From positions 13,802,001 to 13,866,000 of the forward strand of contig JBAMJR010000031.1 in NCBI GenBank assembly GCA_038501785.1: a stretch of 64,000 nucleotides of DNA. Reading direction: 5' to 3'. The notes under the pieces were generated by a model, which saw only the letters and a program-made list of their open reading frames with translations, did not search any database and was not told the DNA's origin. Position 1 is the first letter of the stretch, and every line of letters begins with the position of its first letter. This document shows positions 26,001 through 36,167 of this stretch, one piece after another. A program made the translations under genes and the position numbers. The DNA is from Myoxocephalus aenaeus. Its lineage: Eukaryota > Chordata > Actinopteri > Perciformes > Cottidae.

Positions 26001-29000
26001 AGCTCTTAAAATAGACCAGTGTGGTGCAGTGTATTACCTCACCCCCCACTCGCATAAGCAAATGTGTCTATCACAATCACGCATCCTAAGCCTTGCTGAC
26101 ATGCCCCACTCTGTTAAGCTAGCAGCGCATACACTGGAGTTTTCCCAGCCGGCTGCATGCAGAGAAGAGTCAGCAGAACGGACGCAAATTGTAGGCCTAT
26201 GACATGACACTTTGAATTTTTTTTTTTTTTTTTTAAAAGACCCCTATTACAGTGAACCATGTAGTCCTAAAAATACTCCTGAGCCCTTCCCTTCATTCTG
26301 CTGTGCTAAATTAAGCTCTAGGACCCAGGACGAGTGGTGGCGGTGGGAAGAGATAAGGCGAGGCAGCCATCAGCACTGGTGATGTCTCTTTGGGTGATGA
26401 TGATGATGATGATGGCTGCTCTTCATTGCCCAGCACTTCAACTCTTGGCCTTGTCATGGAGGAGCAGAAAGAGGCATGCAGATTTAACAGGAGAGCTGGA
26501 GACAGATGTAGCCGGACATAATGGGGGTCTGAGGAGAGGGGAGGGGGGCAAACTCATGGTCACAGCTGCAACCTCGCCTGAGGACTGGCGGCGCGCTTCT
26601 GATGAAGGGCTGTAATCAAGTCGCTCATGCTAACCTCCTACACCCAGTGAGGCTGAGTTGCCAAAATGCCTCTCTTATGACAAGAGAGGTTTAGTATGCT
26701 TGAAGGAAGAACACAATGAAGGGGAAGAACAGTCCATGTAATGAACAAGATAGAATGACGTATTTAACGACCAATCTGTTCTGCGTTTTTGGCACAGAAC
26801 ATATCGGTGTCGCGTGCGGTAAACAAGTTAAGCCAGATGTCACGCGAGCAGAGAGCCTATGAAAAGGTGTGAAAAAACAAACAAACAAATCTTACCACAA
26901 TCAATGTATGCAATATTTTTCAGCGAGAAAACATCAATATGTGACAACCGGATCCTAGTTTTTTTTGGTCAAACACAGACAATGTTCAGTGGCACAATCA
27001 CAAGGAAGGCATTTGTTGATGAGACGTCTGTTGGGCCGTGACTTCCTCCCCTTCCAGACAGCTTTCAGTAGACTAAGGCCATGACTCAGGTCTGCCCCAG
27101 CTGCTGGAGCCATAACTAGATTCATTTCACATGTTTCCAAGTGACACCTATCGCGGTCAGTGGTGCAAATAAACAATTTCCATCAAAATCTAGAAGTATA
27201 TGCAGATGAAAGAGCTTCCGATTATGACTTGGCCTTCTGGGGCCTTCCGATGAATCACAGACGAGACATTTCGCGGTTGAACTGAATATTTTCACACATT
27301 GAATTGAATCGCAATGCTAGATGGTTGAGTCTGTCTTGGGGTCCAAACACTGCCTTTATACCCACCAGAAGAGAAAGTTGAGGGACTTTGTGAACATGGG
27401 CATGTGCATAAAGTCCTCATGATTGGGTAATTCATTGAACTACTGCTCCTGTAGATTAATCCTGTTACCAAATATCTGTGCTGGTTCTCCCTCTCTGGCT
27501 TCACAAGACCATGATCTTGCAGCATTTTTTCCTGTCTTTTGAAATCATCATTAAAAGCTGTACGCATTAACACATCTGCTAGTAGAGGAGAGGTGGGGGG
27601 TAGGAAGGGCATAATTCTCCTTGTCATCAGAGACAGCATTCCTATATTAGACATGCTAAACCAGATCACTGCAGAACATTAAGCCTGACAGCAGCGCTTT
27701 AATATTTGATGCACTCTGCTACCGCGGCATAAACCACCAAACTTGCAGTAGCGCAGGCTAAACTGACAATTCTCTGATGTATTTTTTCTAACGTCAGGCT
27801 TCCGTCACGTGGAAGTGGCGAAAACTTCCATCGCTTTCAGCGGGGAGTTGTGAAAGAAAGATGCGGAGATGGATTAGTCTGCAGGGAGGAGGAATAGACG
27901 TTTTTCCCCCACTGTCGCCTTCAACAAGTCGCCCCAGATGCGAAACAAAACCTGCCAAGATTTTTCTCCATGGGCATCAAGGGTTCCAACTTTTGGGAAA
28001 TATCATAATGGCTGTCTCGCAGATATGTAGCGCTGACCTAGCACACAGCTAGTAAACTCATTACAGGGTTGGTGGAAAGCCATATATATATATATGCCTC
28101 TACCAGTGGCCTGTCGCGGCTCCTCCACAGCAGAGCAGGTAAACTTGTTAACTTTGACATCCACATGACCCCCTCCCCCGCCCACCTGACAAGAGAAGAG
28201 CCACAGACTGTGGTAAGACAGCACTTACTAAGTCATTGCAGGGACAGAGGAGGCTGTGCGAAGCCCTGTTTTTAGTGCTAATTAAAAAAAAAAGAGGCCC
28301 ATGTCCTGTCAGGCCAAAAGCCTTCTGGTTGTTCTTAAATTAGACGAGTCAGGATTCAACTGAGACTGACGAGAGATTGCATTAGGCGCTGCAGCACATC
28401 AGAAGACCTGTCAAGGGGAAGCTAAAACAGGCACACAGAGGTCACACCATGCAATGTAACCACCATCACCTGTTTTACAGACAGCGACTATGTGTAGTGC
28501 AGATAAACGGCTGGAGCCTTCAGTGCAGATCAATGACATGCGGACAGGCACTGTGCAGACACGAGGCATGTTTGTGAATGAACGTAATAATGTAAATCAC
28601 TCCCATGAGGACAGATTCCCTCATCGAGGTCAGAGGTTAGGCTCAGCAACACGACAAACTTACGGCGGGGAGTCAAAAGTGTGAGAGGATTCATTTAGAA
28701 TGAGATCATTACATGTCATACATTATATTCATATCATATATAATTATACATATACATTTTATCAATGTGTTTTCTTGCCAGATATGCTTGCGGCCCACAG
28801 AAGAAGAAAAAAAAGAGACCAGACGCCAAAACTATAACTGAAGATCGCAAGCCGGCTACCAAGCTCAGCGCCATGCTGCATCCTGTGTGTCTCATTATTT
28901 TACATGGGTGCCGAAAAGAAGCAACTTCTTTGAAAATGGTGGCGCTTTGCGGCCATCGTGAACGCCAGACAGACACCACATTACAGAGTCTTTCTTAGAG

Positions 29001-32000
29001 ACACTTTGCAGCATGTTGGTTACTTGCCACCGCATTGGTTTGAATCCGGTCACTGTTCAATACCATGCTGGTTTGGCTTCCTGCTATTTCGTGGGCATTT
29101 CTTTTTTCGTGGATGCACTGCCTCCATGAACAAGTCCACATAGCACTGTTCAGATTACATAGATGTGGGACTAAATATTGCTGGTGTGAACGTACTGTAT
29201 CTTCTGTATAACAGCCCTCCTGAGCCGTGAGGCACCCACCTCCCGTTCTGCTTTATAGTTTAAACTTTACCTACACCCAGATAGTCCAAACCCCTTTACT
29301 GAGCATGGCTTGTATTATGCCTGCTGCCGGGGGTTTTAAACATCACCCCGTCAATGTCAATGCTGGTAGTTTCAGGTCATGCCCACAGTAAACTGGCTAG
29401 ATCTGAACATATTTTTTAGCTCCTTAATTTTGGCACTCCAATCACGATAAGGCAGCATTGCACAGTCTCCAAAAAGGGTGCATCTTGATCATGCTCTCCA
29501 GAGTGGCTGAATCCGAAAGAGACTGTGTCGGATATGATGGATGAAATGATAAAGACGCCAACTTTCTGTCACGCTGAATGCCAATAATAGAGACTCTAGG
29601 GGGTGTAAGAAAAAAAGTGAAAATTGAGTATCATCATATTATGTTTCACGATGCAGTATCAATTCTAAAAAAACACTAGTCGATTCATTTTTAATCACTA
29701 TTTCCGCCAGAAAGATCATGTGACCGGTCACATGTGGTGCATACGTGCACCTCAGTGTCTGTCCAAAAGGTAATCTCGTATTCTGATGCAGAATATCAGA
29801 AGACTATTTTGCGTGGCCAATTGTGCCTGCATGCTCAAGGACCTCTAGTGGCATGGTGACTCTCTCAAAACACCTTTGTATTGTTTTATGTCAACATTGA
29901 TTCTGACATCATTTAATCTAATCACTAATAACCAATCTAATTGAATATGGCCAATGGTTTTAGTAAACCAAAGCATGCACACTAAGCTTCCAACTGAATA
30001 TAAGAGTCATCATCAGAAAATGTAATATATTGGGCCTCATGGAAGAACAACTCATAAAAGCGTGTTTGTTCTAATGTGACATGTTTAAGTGATTTAAGAG
30101 AATGTGTGGCATTCACTTATGTTCTTATTGCTCTGTACAATATGCTCCTCTCTCTCTCTACAAACAAAATCTACGAGTGGTCCTCCCGTAATACAAGACA
30201 TGACACATCATTGGCCACAGCATAAATAGTTTCGGATCCTCTAATACAACTACTGAGAACGTTACATTTGTTGTTTTTGTCTGCAACATTTTTAGGTACA
30301 GGACTAGAGGCTCCACAGTATCAATGTTGTCAATTGTATTTGTCCACAAACAATGCAGAACTGGTCGCCTTTTATGGCAATCTTCTCGTGTTGATTATGC
30401 TAATTATGAAATCTCACAAACACAAGCATCCTCTCACAAATATGTTGCATTCATCCCATTGAAACTAGCCCTGAATGACAAGTTTGTGCAGTTAAGAGAG
30501 GTTGGTGAATCCCACTTGGAACACTACATGCAAGCCTCACAAAAAAAGAAATTTAGGATAAGAATATGAAAATGTTCCCGCATGTGGCCCATTGTGCATT
30601 TCAATCATGTTTAGCTAATAAAATGCAATATAGGCCTACAGTAAGTGAACACGGAGAATCAGTGAGGTATCAAATGCTGAGAGCACTTAATTGGCTAGAG
30701 TGACATAATCCGCCTCGTAAATATTAAAATGTTGGATATGACAAGTTTTTCACATAGCATGTCTGCCCTGGAAATTTGCCTCAAGGCTAATCTTGAACCT
30801 GATTTAAACCGGTCACGTGTGCAAATCAAACGGACGCCTGCCTGTAGCGTGAACATGTCTGGCTCACACCCCCACCCACCCTCTGTCTCTGACAGCCGCA
30901 TCAGCCAATTGTCAACAGCAGCTGATGTGTCCTTTCCCAGTGCCTCCATCAGCATGCACACATCAACACACAGGCGCACGGCACAACACTGGTACTCAAA
31001 GAGGTTTGTGCAAATTCACGAGCAGACCCCTGGCTAACATCTCAATAATCGCTCACACAGCTCTCTGAAAAGACATGACTGTTATTATGGAGCCCTGAAC
31101 TCGTGTTTAACAAAAGGCCAAATCAAAAGCGCATGATAATTCACCAAAAACACAATAGTCTATTGATTAAGAGCCTATTAAAAAGTGAGATTGTTCAATC
31201 TCTTAGCCCTTTGACTTTTGGTCTTGAAATGCTCCCATTTCACAACATGCACTCTGAAAAGATTTTTCCCTCACCAGACGTGGCTTAACCTCTCTTGGGT
31301 CCAGCTGTAAAAGAAATGTTGTGACCCGTGTATGATCGGCCTCTTGTGTCTGACACAAACACCCGTTCCGTATCAGTCCAAACAGCAAGGTCGAGTCAAA
31401 CATTTACCTGAAAATGGCCCACTTCAAAACGATGAACTGCCCTAGATACCGTCGCTAATAAAGAAGTGTGCCCCTTTTTCGCTGCCCTCTCTCGACTTCT
31501 TGGTCAATAGGTTGCAAACGAGCCTCCGAGCTTTGGGTGATGTAAACAAAAGGAGGGGACTTGGTTAACAGTGCTGTGCACTTCGAACGAAACGCATTGT
31601 CTGCGTCAAAACTGTACGCAGGACCCTGAAACTCTTGACTGGTGACATAATGCCAGGAAAGAGTGCTAAGAAAAGAAGATCGTATTCTGTCTTTCTTACT
31701 CAGCGTTATTGCAAACTTCATTCTGCGAGAAACTAGATGTGTGAAATGAGTTCTTCAACCCCCTAAACACCTCTAAACTGAGCAACACAAAGTCAGCCCA
31801 TACTCGATTTGATTGACATGAAGGTGCAACATCATAATATGAGATTAAATGATGGTGATCCTTGCTTTAATAAACGCGTGGGCAGGCTTGTGAAAATAAA
31901 TCTTTACAAGTGACACAGTTTAGGCAGTGAAACACAGGTCTGCTGCATCTCACTCATGCGCCACACGCACACAAACACACACACGCGTGCGCGAGAAATG

Positions 32001-33009
32001 ACATCATGTTGGGTCAGCTTGGGTTTTAGTGCTCAGCTTTGCTATCTACATCTGCCATTTCGAGCGCGTCATGTTATCCTGCATTTACTTTGAACGCTGG
32101 TTATTTAACCGTCTCTGTCCTGCTGCACGCAAGGTAATGACCTCGTGGAGCCTTCACGCCTGGAAAGACTTTATAAATATATGTGTAAAAAAGATGCATG
32201 ACGTGCGACTATTGTCTTTGCATTAACATGAACGCAAGCCGGAATCAAAATCGAAACCAAATAGTGTCGCGGATGCAGACAATGCGCGACTGATTAACAA
32301 GTGCAGAGCGACGTAGTAAAATGTAGTCAAAAAATAAATAAGAATGTGGTTCGGGGACATGTGTAGTGGACGTTACGCAGAGCCATTGTGTCTGTACGTT
32401 GATAGTAAACAATCTCACTCACAACAATGTAGGATGCAATGGACGGTGCCACGACCTTATTTTGGATGTGACAGACTCACGTAGACCGCATGACAACGCT
32501 ACGAAAAATAAATACGTAAAAAAAAAACCTACATAGGACAAGTTTACACAGCGTCCGACCGTCTTCGTCGTCTTCAAAAAAAGCAAAAACTGTACATTGC
32601 TCTCCGTGCTCTCCCCCCTCCTCCTCGGGAACAAACCAAACGAGCGTCTGTCCTGTCAGTTCAACCGCGTAAATATCCAAATAGCAGTTTTGGTTTCAGC
32701 AGGTGCACAAAACACGCCAATCAACGTCAACGTGCGCTTCTTCGCTAAAGAGCTGCTTTAAAAAAAAAAGGAAAACTACGCACTTATAACCCTTTAGCGA
32801 GCTGCCGACGCTGGTCCCCCCCCCGTACTCACCCCCTCTGAGCGGAGCGGCGTTGAAACCACACGCCGAAACAACGGCGAAACCAGGCGACGGCGGTCAT
32901 TTTTAAACTTCAGGTGCAGAACGATGCGAGTAATTCACATCCACTCTTAAGTGCGTTGACGTTTAGCTTCGGTAGCTTTAGCCGCTGAGACAAGAGGAAG
33001 TGTCATTTC

Positions 33010-33069
33010 AGAGAGAGAGAGCGAGCGCGAGAGAGAGAGTGCGAGAGAGAGAGAGAGTGCGCGCGCGAG
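33010..33069 (+). repeat. (GA)n purine tract near taok3 promoter
   Basis: An imperfect GA repeat with GCGA interruptions ends in GCGCGCGCGAGC. It lies within the CpG-rich block. Such tracts are common near promoters and can be nucleosome-poor. Confidence 0.85.
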
Positions 33070-33134
33070 CTGTTAACCGTTAACGGTTACAAACGGTGGC
33101 AGCGACACAACGACAGAGGAGACGAAAAGCTCAC

Positions 33135-33270
33135 CTTTTCTCCGTAAAAAATCGTCGTCGTGGCTGGAGAGCGTGCTCTCTCCAGGAACATTTAGTCCGA
33201 GTCTGAAGACGTCGGTGTGACTTTGCTGAAGCGCTGTCAGTTAGTGTGTACTTCCTGAATGACGGCGGAG
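33135..33270 (-). other. taok3: Candidate non-coding first exon of taok3
   Basis: A strong donor (AAAAG then GTGAGC, intron from 33134 leftwards) lies in the CpG-rich block. TAO-kinase genes normally begin with a non-coding exon, as the acceptor upstream of the start codon at 2158 also implies. The upstream limit is only a guess. The second donor at 32832 could define an alternative first exon. Confidence 0.4.
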
Positions 33271-33707
33271 CAGCGGGAGCACAACCCCTCGCTCGGGTTT
33301 GACAGCTCCACTTTGACAGACGGGCGGAAATAAAGTTGTCTCGCGCGCTGAAGCATGTGCACTTTCCAATGCGTTTTCTGTACAGAATACACACCAAATA
33401 TTGTTTTGCATCTTTTCCACAATTGCTTAAGCCCACATAAAATGTATAAATATATGTATATATATAGATACAAATATAGATAGCGTTGAATGTATCTTCC
33501 GTAGTGCTGCATTTAAATAACACGCCTTTATGTAAAAGTGGCAATACTGACCCTTATTTCCTTTGCAAATCATTAAAGATGCATGGATTGAGTCATATCG
33601 ATTCTGTTGCAACTTCAGTGATGGAAATACAGGTCGTCTCTTGAATGTAAGGCAATACAAGGCTGCCACCTGCTGTTGCTTTTAGGAATTTAACTGGATC
33701 GCTTCAG

Positions 33708-33756
33708 ATAATAATAATAATCCTTTATTAGTCCAGCGGCGGGGAATTTTACAAAT
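33708..33756 (-). mobile_element. LINE-type 3' tail fragment
   Basis: On the minus strand this reads a GGACTAATAAAGGATTAT core ending in (TTA)n. Fish non-LTR elements of the Rex/RTE kind often end with ACTAATAAAGGATTA plus short tandem units. Only the tail remains; the family assignment is from memory. Confidence 0.5.
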
Positions 33757-33992
33757 ATCATAAGAGCAATGTGATGTCTGTGTGTTTATTAGTACAATAT
33801 CGGGAATGTATTTGGACCACACACCTTTTAAAAAGACTATATAGTTGTCAGTAGTATGATCAAAAATATATTTTCGGCCTAAAATAGGCCAAGAGGGCAG
33901 AATTAGTATCCTTGGTAGAAATGTTTTATTTTGATGCTACCCCAGTTTCTTAAATGTCTGTGGATTATGGGCTTCGGCTGCACCACTCTGCT

Positions 33993-34065
33993 GTACACTC
34001 ATGGGAATCAACCCCGCAATCCCTGGTTTACGAGGCCCGTGTTTTATCCATTAGGCCTCTGAGGC
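33993..34065 (-). pseudogene. tRNA-Arg-like pseudogene or SINE head
   Basis: The minus strand contains GGCCTAATGGATAA followed by CCAGGGATTG, both matching the D-arm and the variable-region side of vertebrate tRNA-Arg(CCT). A B-box-like GGTTGATTCCC follows. The anticodon loop reads CTCGTAA, so the anticodon is CGT, not CCT. The acceptor stem does not pair and the anticodon and T stems have mismatches. This is not a functional tRNA gene; it is a decayed copy or the head of a tRNA-derived SINE. Confidence 0.5.
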
Positions 34066-34899
34066 TCCATGTTGATTGCATCCCGAAAGTGTTCAGTAGC
34101 CTGAACTGCAGACTTTTTTTATTTTTTTATCTGCGTAAAACTAAAGTCAAAAGAAATACCTTACAGTTCACCAAAATGTTGACAGTCCAAAAAACTGAAC
34201 ATGATACATATGTATTGCTATCACTAAGAAAACTGCCAATTTTCATATTTGTACAGCTCCATCTGTATAGCTTCAGACATGTAAAGTGTGCTACCAGGCT
34301 GTGCACTGTTGGAGGTTTGTATTGTTTGTTTTAATGTGTCCCCAGGGCTCTCAAGAAAGCAGTATTGAGACTGGATGGTTCTGTTGAAATAAAGTAAATT
34401 GAAACCCACTGTAACCTCTGTGGTTGATGCAATTATGATATGTTGTATAAGTTATATGTCAAGGTGTTAGTGTGTTTTTTTAAAAGGTAATGTGCTAAAG
34501 TAAATGAAGCCTATATTGTACAGTAGTCCAAATGGATCATGACTGATTGGGGTTAGTTACTGGATACAGGTGTTCAAGCGTGGGAAAACCCACAGGATGC
34601 AGGAAAATATATCTTAATTGAGAAACACTCGATTTCACAAATGACCACCCACCGACTTTCCTCTGGTGTTGAAAAACTAAATCGATGGCGAGAAAAACGG
34701 GAGCCAAAACAAAGAGACCCCACAACCCCTGATGTTCAGCAATATGCCTGGTCAAATGTTTTAATGTATATTGCAATGCACATCAAGATAACGAACGACT
34801 TATTGACAGGTATCCGTTATATCAATATCCTAACAAAAAAATAAAATGTAATATATTTGGATACACGTTAAAACGTTATTATTATATACATTATATACA

Positions 34900-35021
34900 G
34901 GCATAAGGTCAGACATCTTGTTACTCGGGGGTCCTGCCAGTTGTAGGCGCTGCTCCAAGCAAGCTGCAAAACACAAATCGATTGTTAATTTTGTGTTTGT
35001 TTACATTTTCCAAGCGAACAA
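34900..35021 (+). promoter_or_regulatory. suds3: suds3 promoter and 5' UTR region
   Basis: The stretch immediately upstream of the suds3 start codon. The start context is ACAA then ATGG, with G at +4. CpG-rich sequence continues downstream into intron 1 to about 36.6 kb. No TATA box is evident. The transcription start is not resolvable. Confidence 0.45.
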
Positions 35022-35133
35022 ATGGCTTCGACTTTGCTATCGCCTATGGTGGATTATTACAACGACGAAGAAGAACTAGACAGCGTGGAGGACGACGATG
35101 ACCGAAGTTTCAGGGGAAGAGACTCGGAAGAAG
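35022..35133 (+). CDS. suds3: suds3 exon 1 (coding part)
   Basis: It encodes the 37-residue acidic N-terminus starting [20 protein letters not shown] and ending RGRDSEE. It ends in phase 1 at donor GTAACG. The extreme N-terminus is the least conserved part compared with mammals. Confidence 0.95.
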
Positions 35134-36127
35134 GTAACGTTGAAACGAATTGACAAAAAAAAAGAGCTCCCTGACAGTGGGGCTCCGTCTGCTTGTGGAA
35201 CAGAAACGGAAGCGCGCGATTATTGCGTAAATGTAGTTAATTTTAACACCGCGTTTGAAGCGATCTCCAGATTTACGCTCGATTTTGGAGCAGTTTTTCA
35301 TTTGCACTTCCGAAAATTAAACTCTGACTACCTCCTCCTTAAACTAGGCAGCTAACCGCAGTCACGCGCACTTAGCTCGCAAGCTACATAACAAGTTAGC
35401 TAACCCGACGACCGACAAATCAAGTTCCTGGAAACGTTTCAGGAGCAGGTGGCGTAAACTAACGTCAGATAAACTTGCGTCTCCTCTGCGAATAGAAAAC
35501 GGAGCCCAACGGTTAACGATAATGATGCACAACACATTCTCGCAATTGTTTACAAGCTAACTAAAACGTTAGCTGGCGATTTTTTTATTATATACCCACG
35601 TTAAGCGCGAGGCAGCATCACTGCCGAGCTTTTAACCACGTTGGCTTCACGTAATTGTGGAATAAATAATTTTTTCCCCCCCCGTCGAAGTTATTTTTAG
35701 GCTAGTCGCAGTTTTGATAAACTAGCATCGTGACGTTAGCTCCGAGCACTGACAGGTCGAGCTGTGTCCGCTGCCCTCCTCGCGCTGCTCGATGAGACGG
35801 GACGGGTAGCAGCGAGAGAGAAGGGAGACGCGACCAGAGGGGGAAGCCAGGCGATGACAGCACTGCAAGGTTAGCTAGCTAGTTTCGCCGACATCGACTT
35901 CCCGAGCGGACCAGCCGGACTTGTGTGTCCTTCCTCTCCTCCTCCTCCCGGTGCACGTCGACGATTCCGTTGTGCTTTAAAAAAGAAAAAAAAGGGGGAA
36001 AAAGAATCGCGTTACTGTTTTAACGAGCGAGCTAACTTTAAGCTAGCACGTGAATGCTAACCGAAAATGAAAGCTGCTGTGTCAGCTTTAACCCGGCCGG
36101 GGGCCTTGTCCTTCTCTCTCTCTCGCT

Positions 36128-36167
<40 letters not shown>

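Larger units (their letters stand above)
2159..33134 (-). other. taok3: Long taok3 intron 1 (about 31 kb)
   Basis: This interval lies between the start-codon exon and a candidate non-coding first exon in a CpG-rich block. No exon of any recognised protein was found on either strand. It contains many CA/TG microsatellites, a shared fish repeat near 3.6-3.9 kb, a short inverted-repeat element (8423-8777), a hAT remnant (17556-18410), a 30-bp minisatellite (13482-13567) and a CTC triplet tract (11817-11871). The remaining stretches (about 3.9-8.4, 10-11.2, 12-13.4, 18.5-22.9 and 23.1-32.8 kb) show only AT-rich unique-looking sequence, where I see nothing more. The extent depends on the first-exon inference. 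Confidence 0.5.
32800..33330 (-). promoter_or_regulatory. taok3: CpG-rich promoter region of taok3
   Basis: CpG density is visibly higher here than in the AT-rich surroundings, and the block sits upstream of taok3 and opposite suds3. It holds two good minus-strand donors: AAAAG then GTGAGC with the exon ending at 33135, and GGGG then GTGAGTACG with the exon ending at 32833. No TATA box is evident, as expected for a CpG-island promoter. The start site cannot be fixed from sequence alone. Confidence 0.5.
33271..34899. other. taok3-suds3 intergenic spacer
   Basis: A spacer of about 1.6 kb between the divergent genes. It is AT-rich and contains a LINE-type 3' tail and a degenerate tRNA-Arg-like sequence. 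I see no coding exon. Open frames here lack family resemblance. Confidence 0.6.

Noticed and set aside
29590..29700. hAT-like start near GGGTGTAAGAAAAAAAGTG
   Set aside because: It resembles the end of a fish hAT element, but I found no matching opposite terminus or target duplication.
33993..34065. Functional tRNA gene
   Set aside because: Acceptor stem does not pair, anticodon and T stems have mismatches, and no Pol III terminator is evident.
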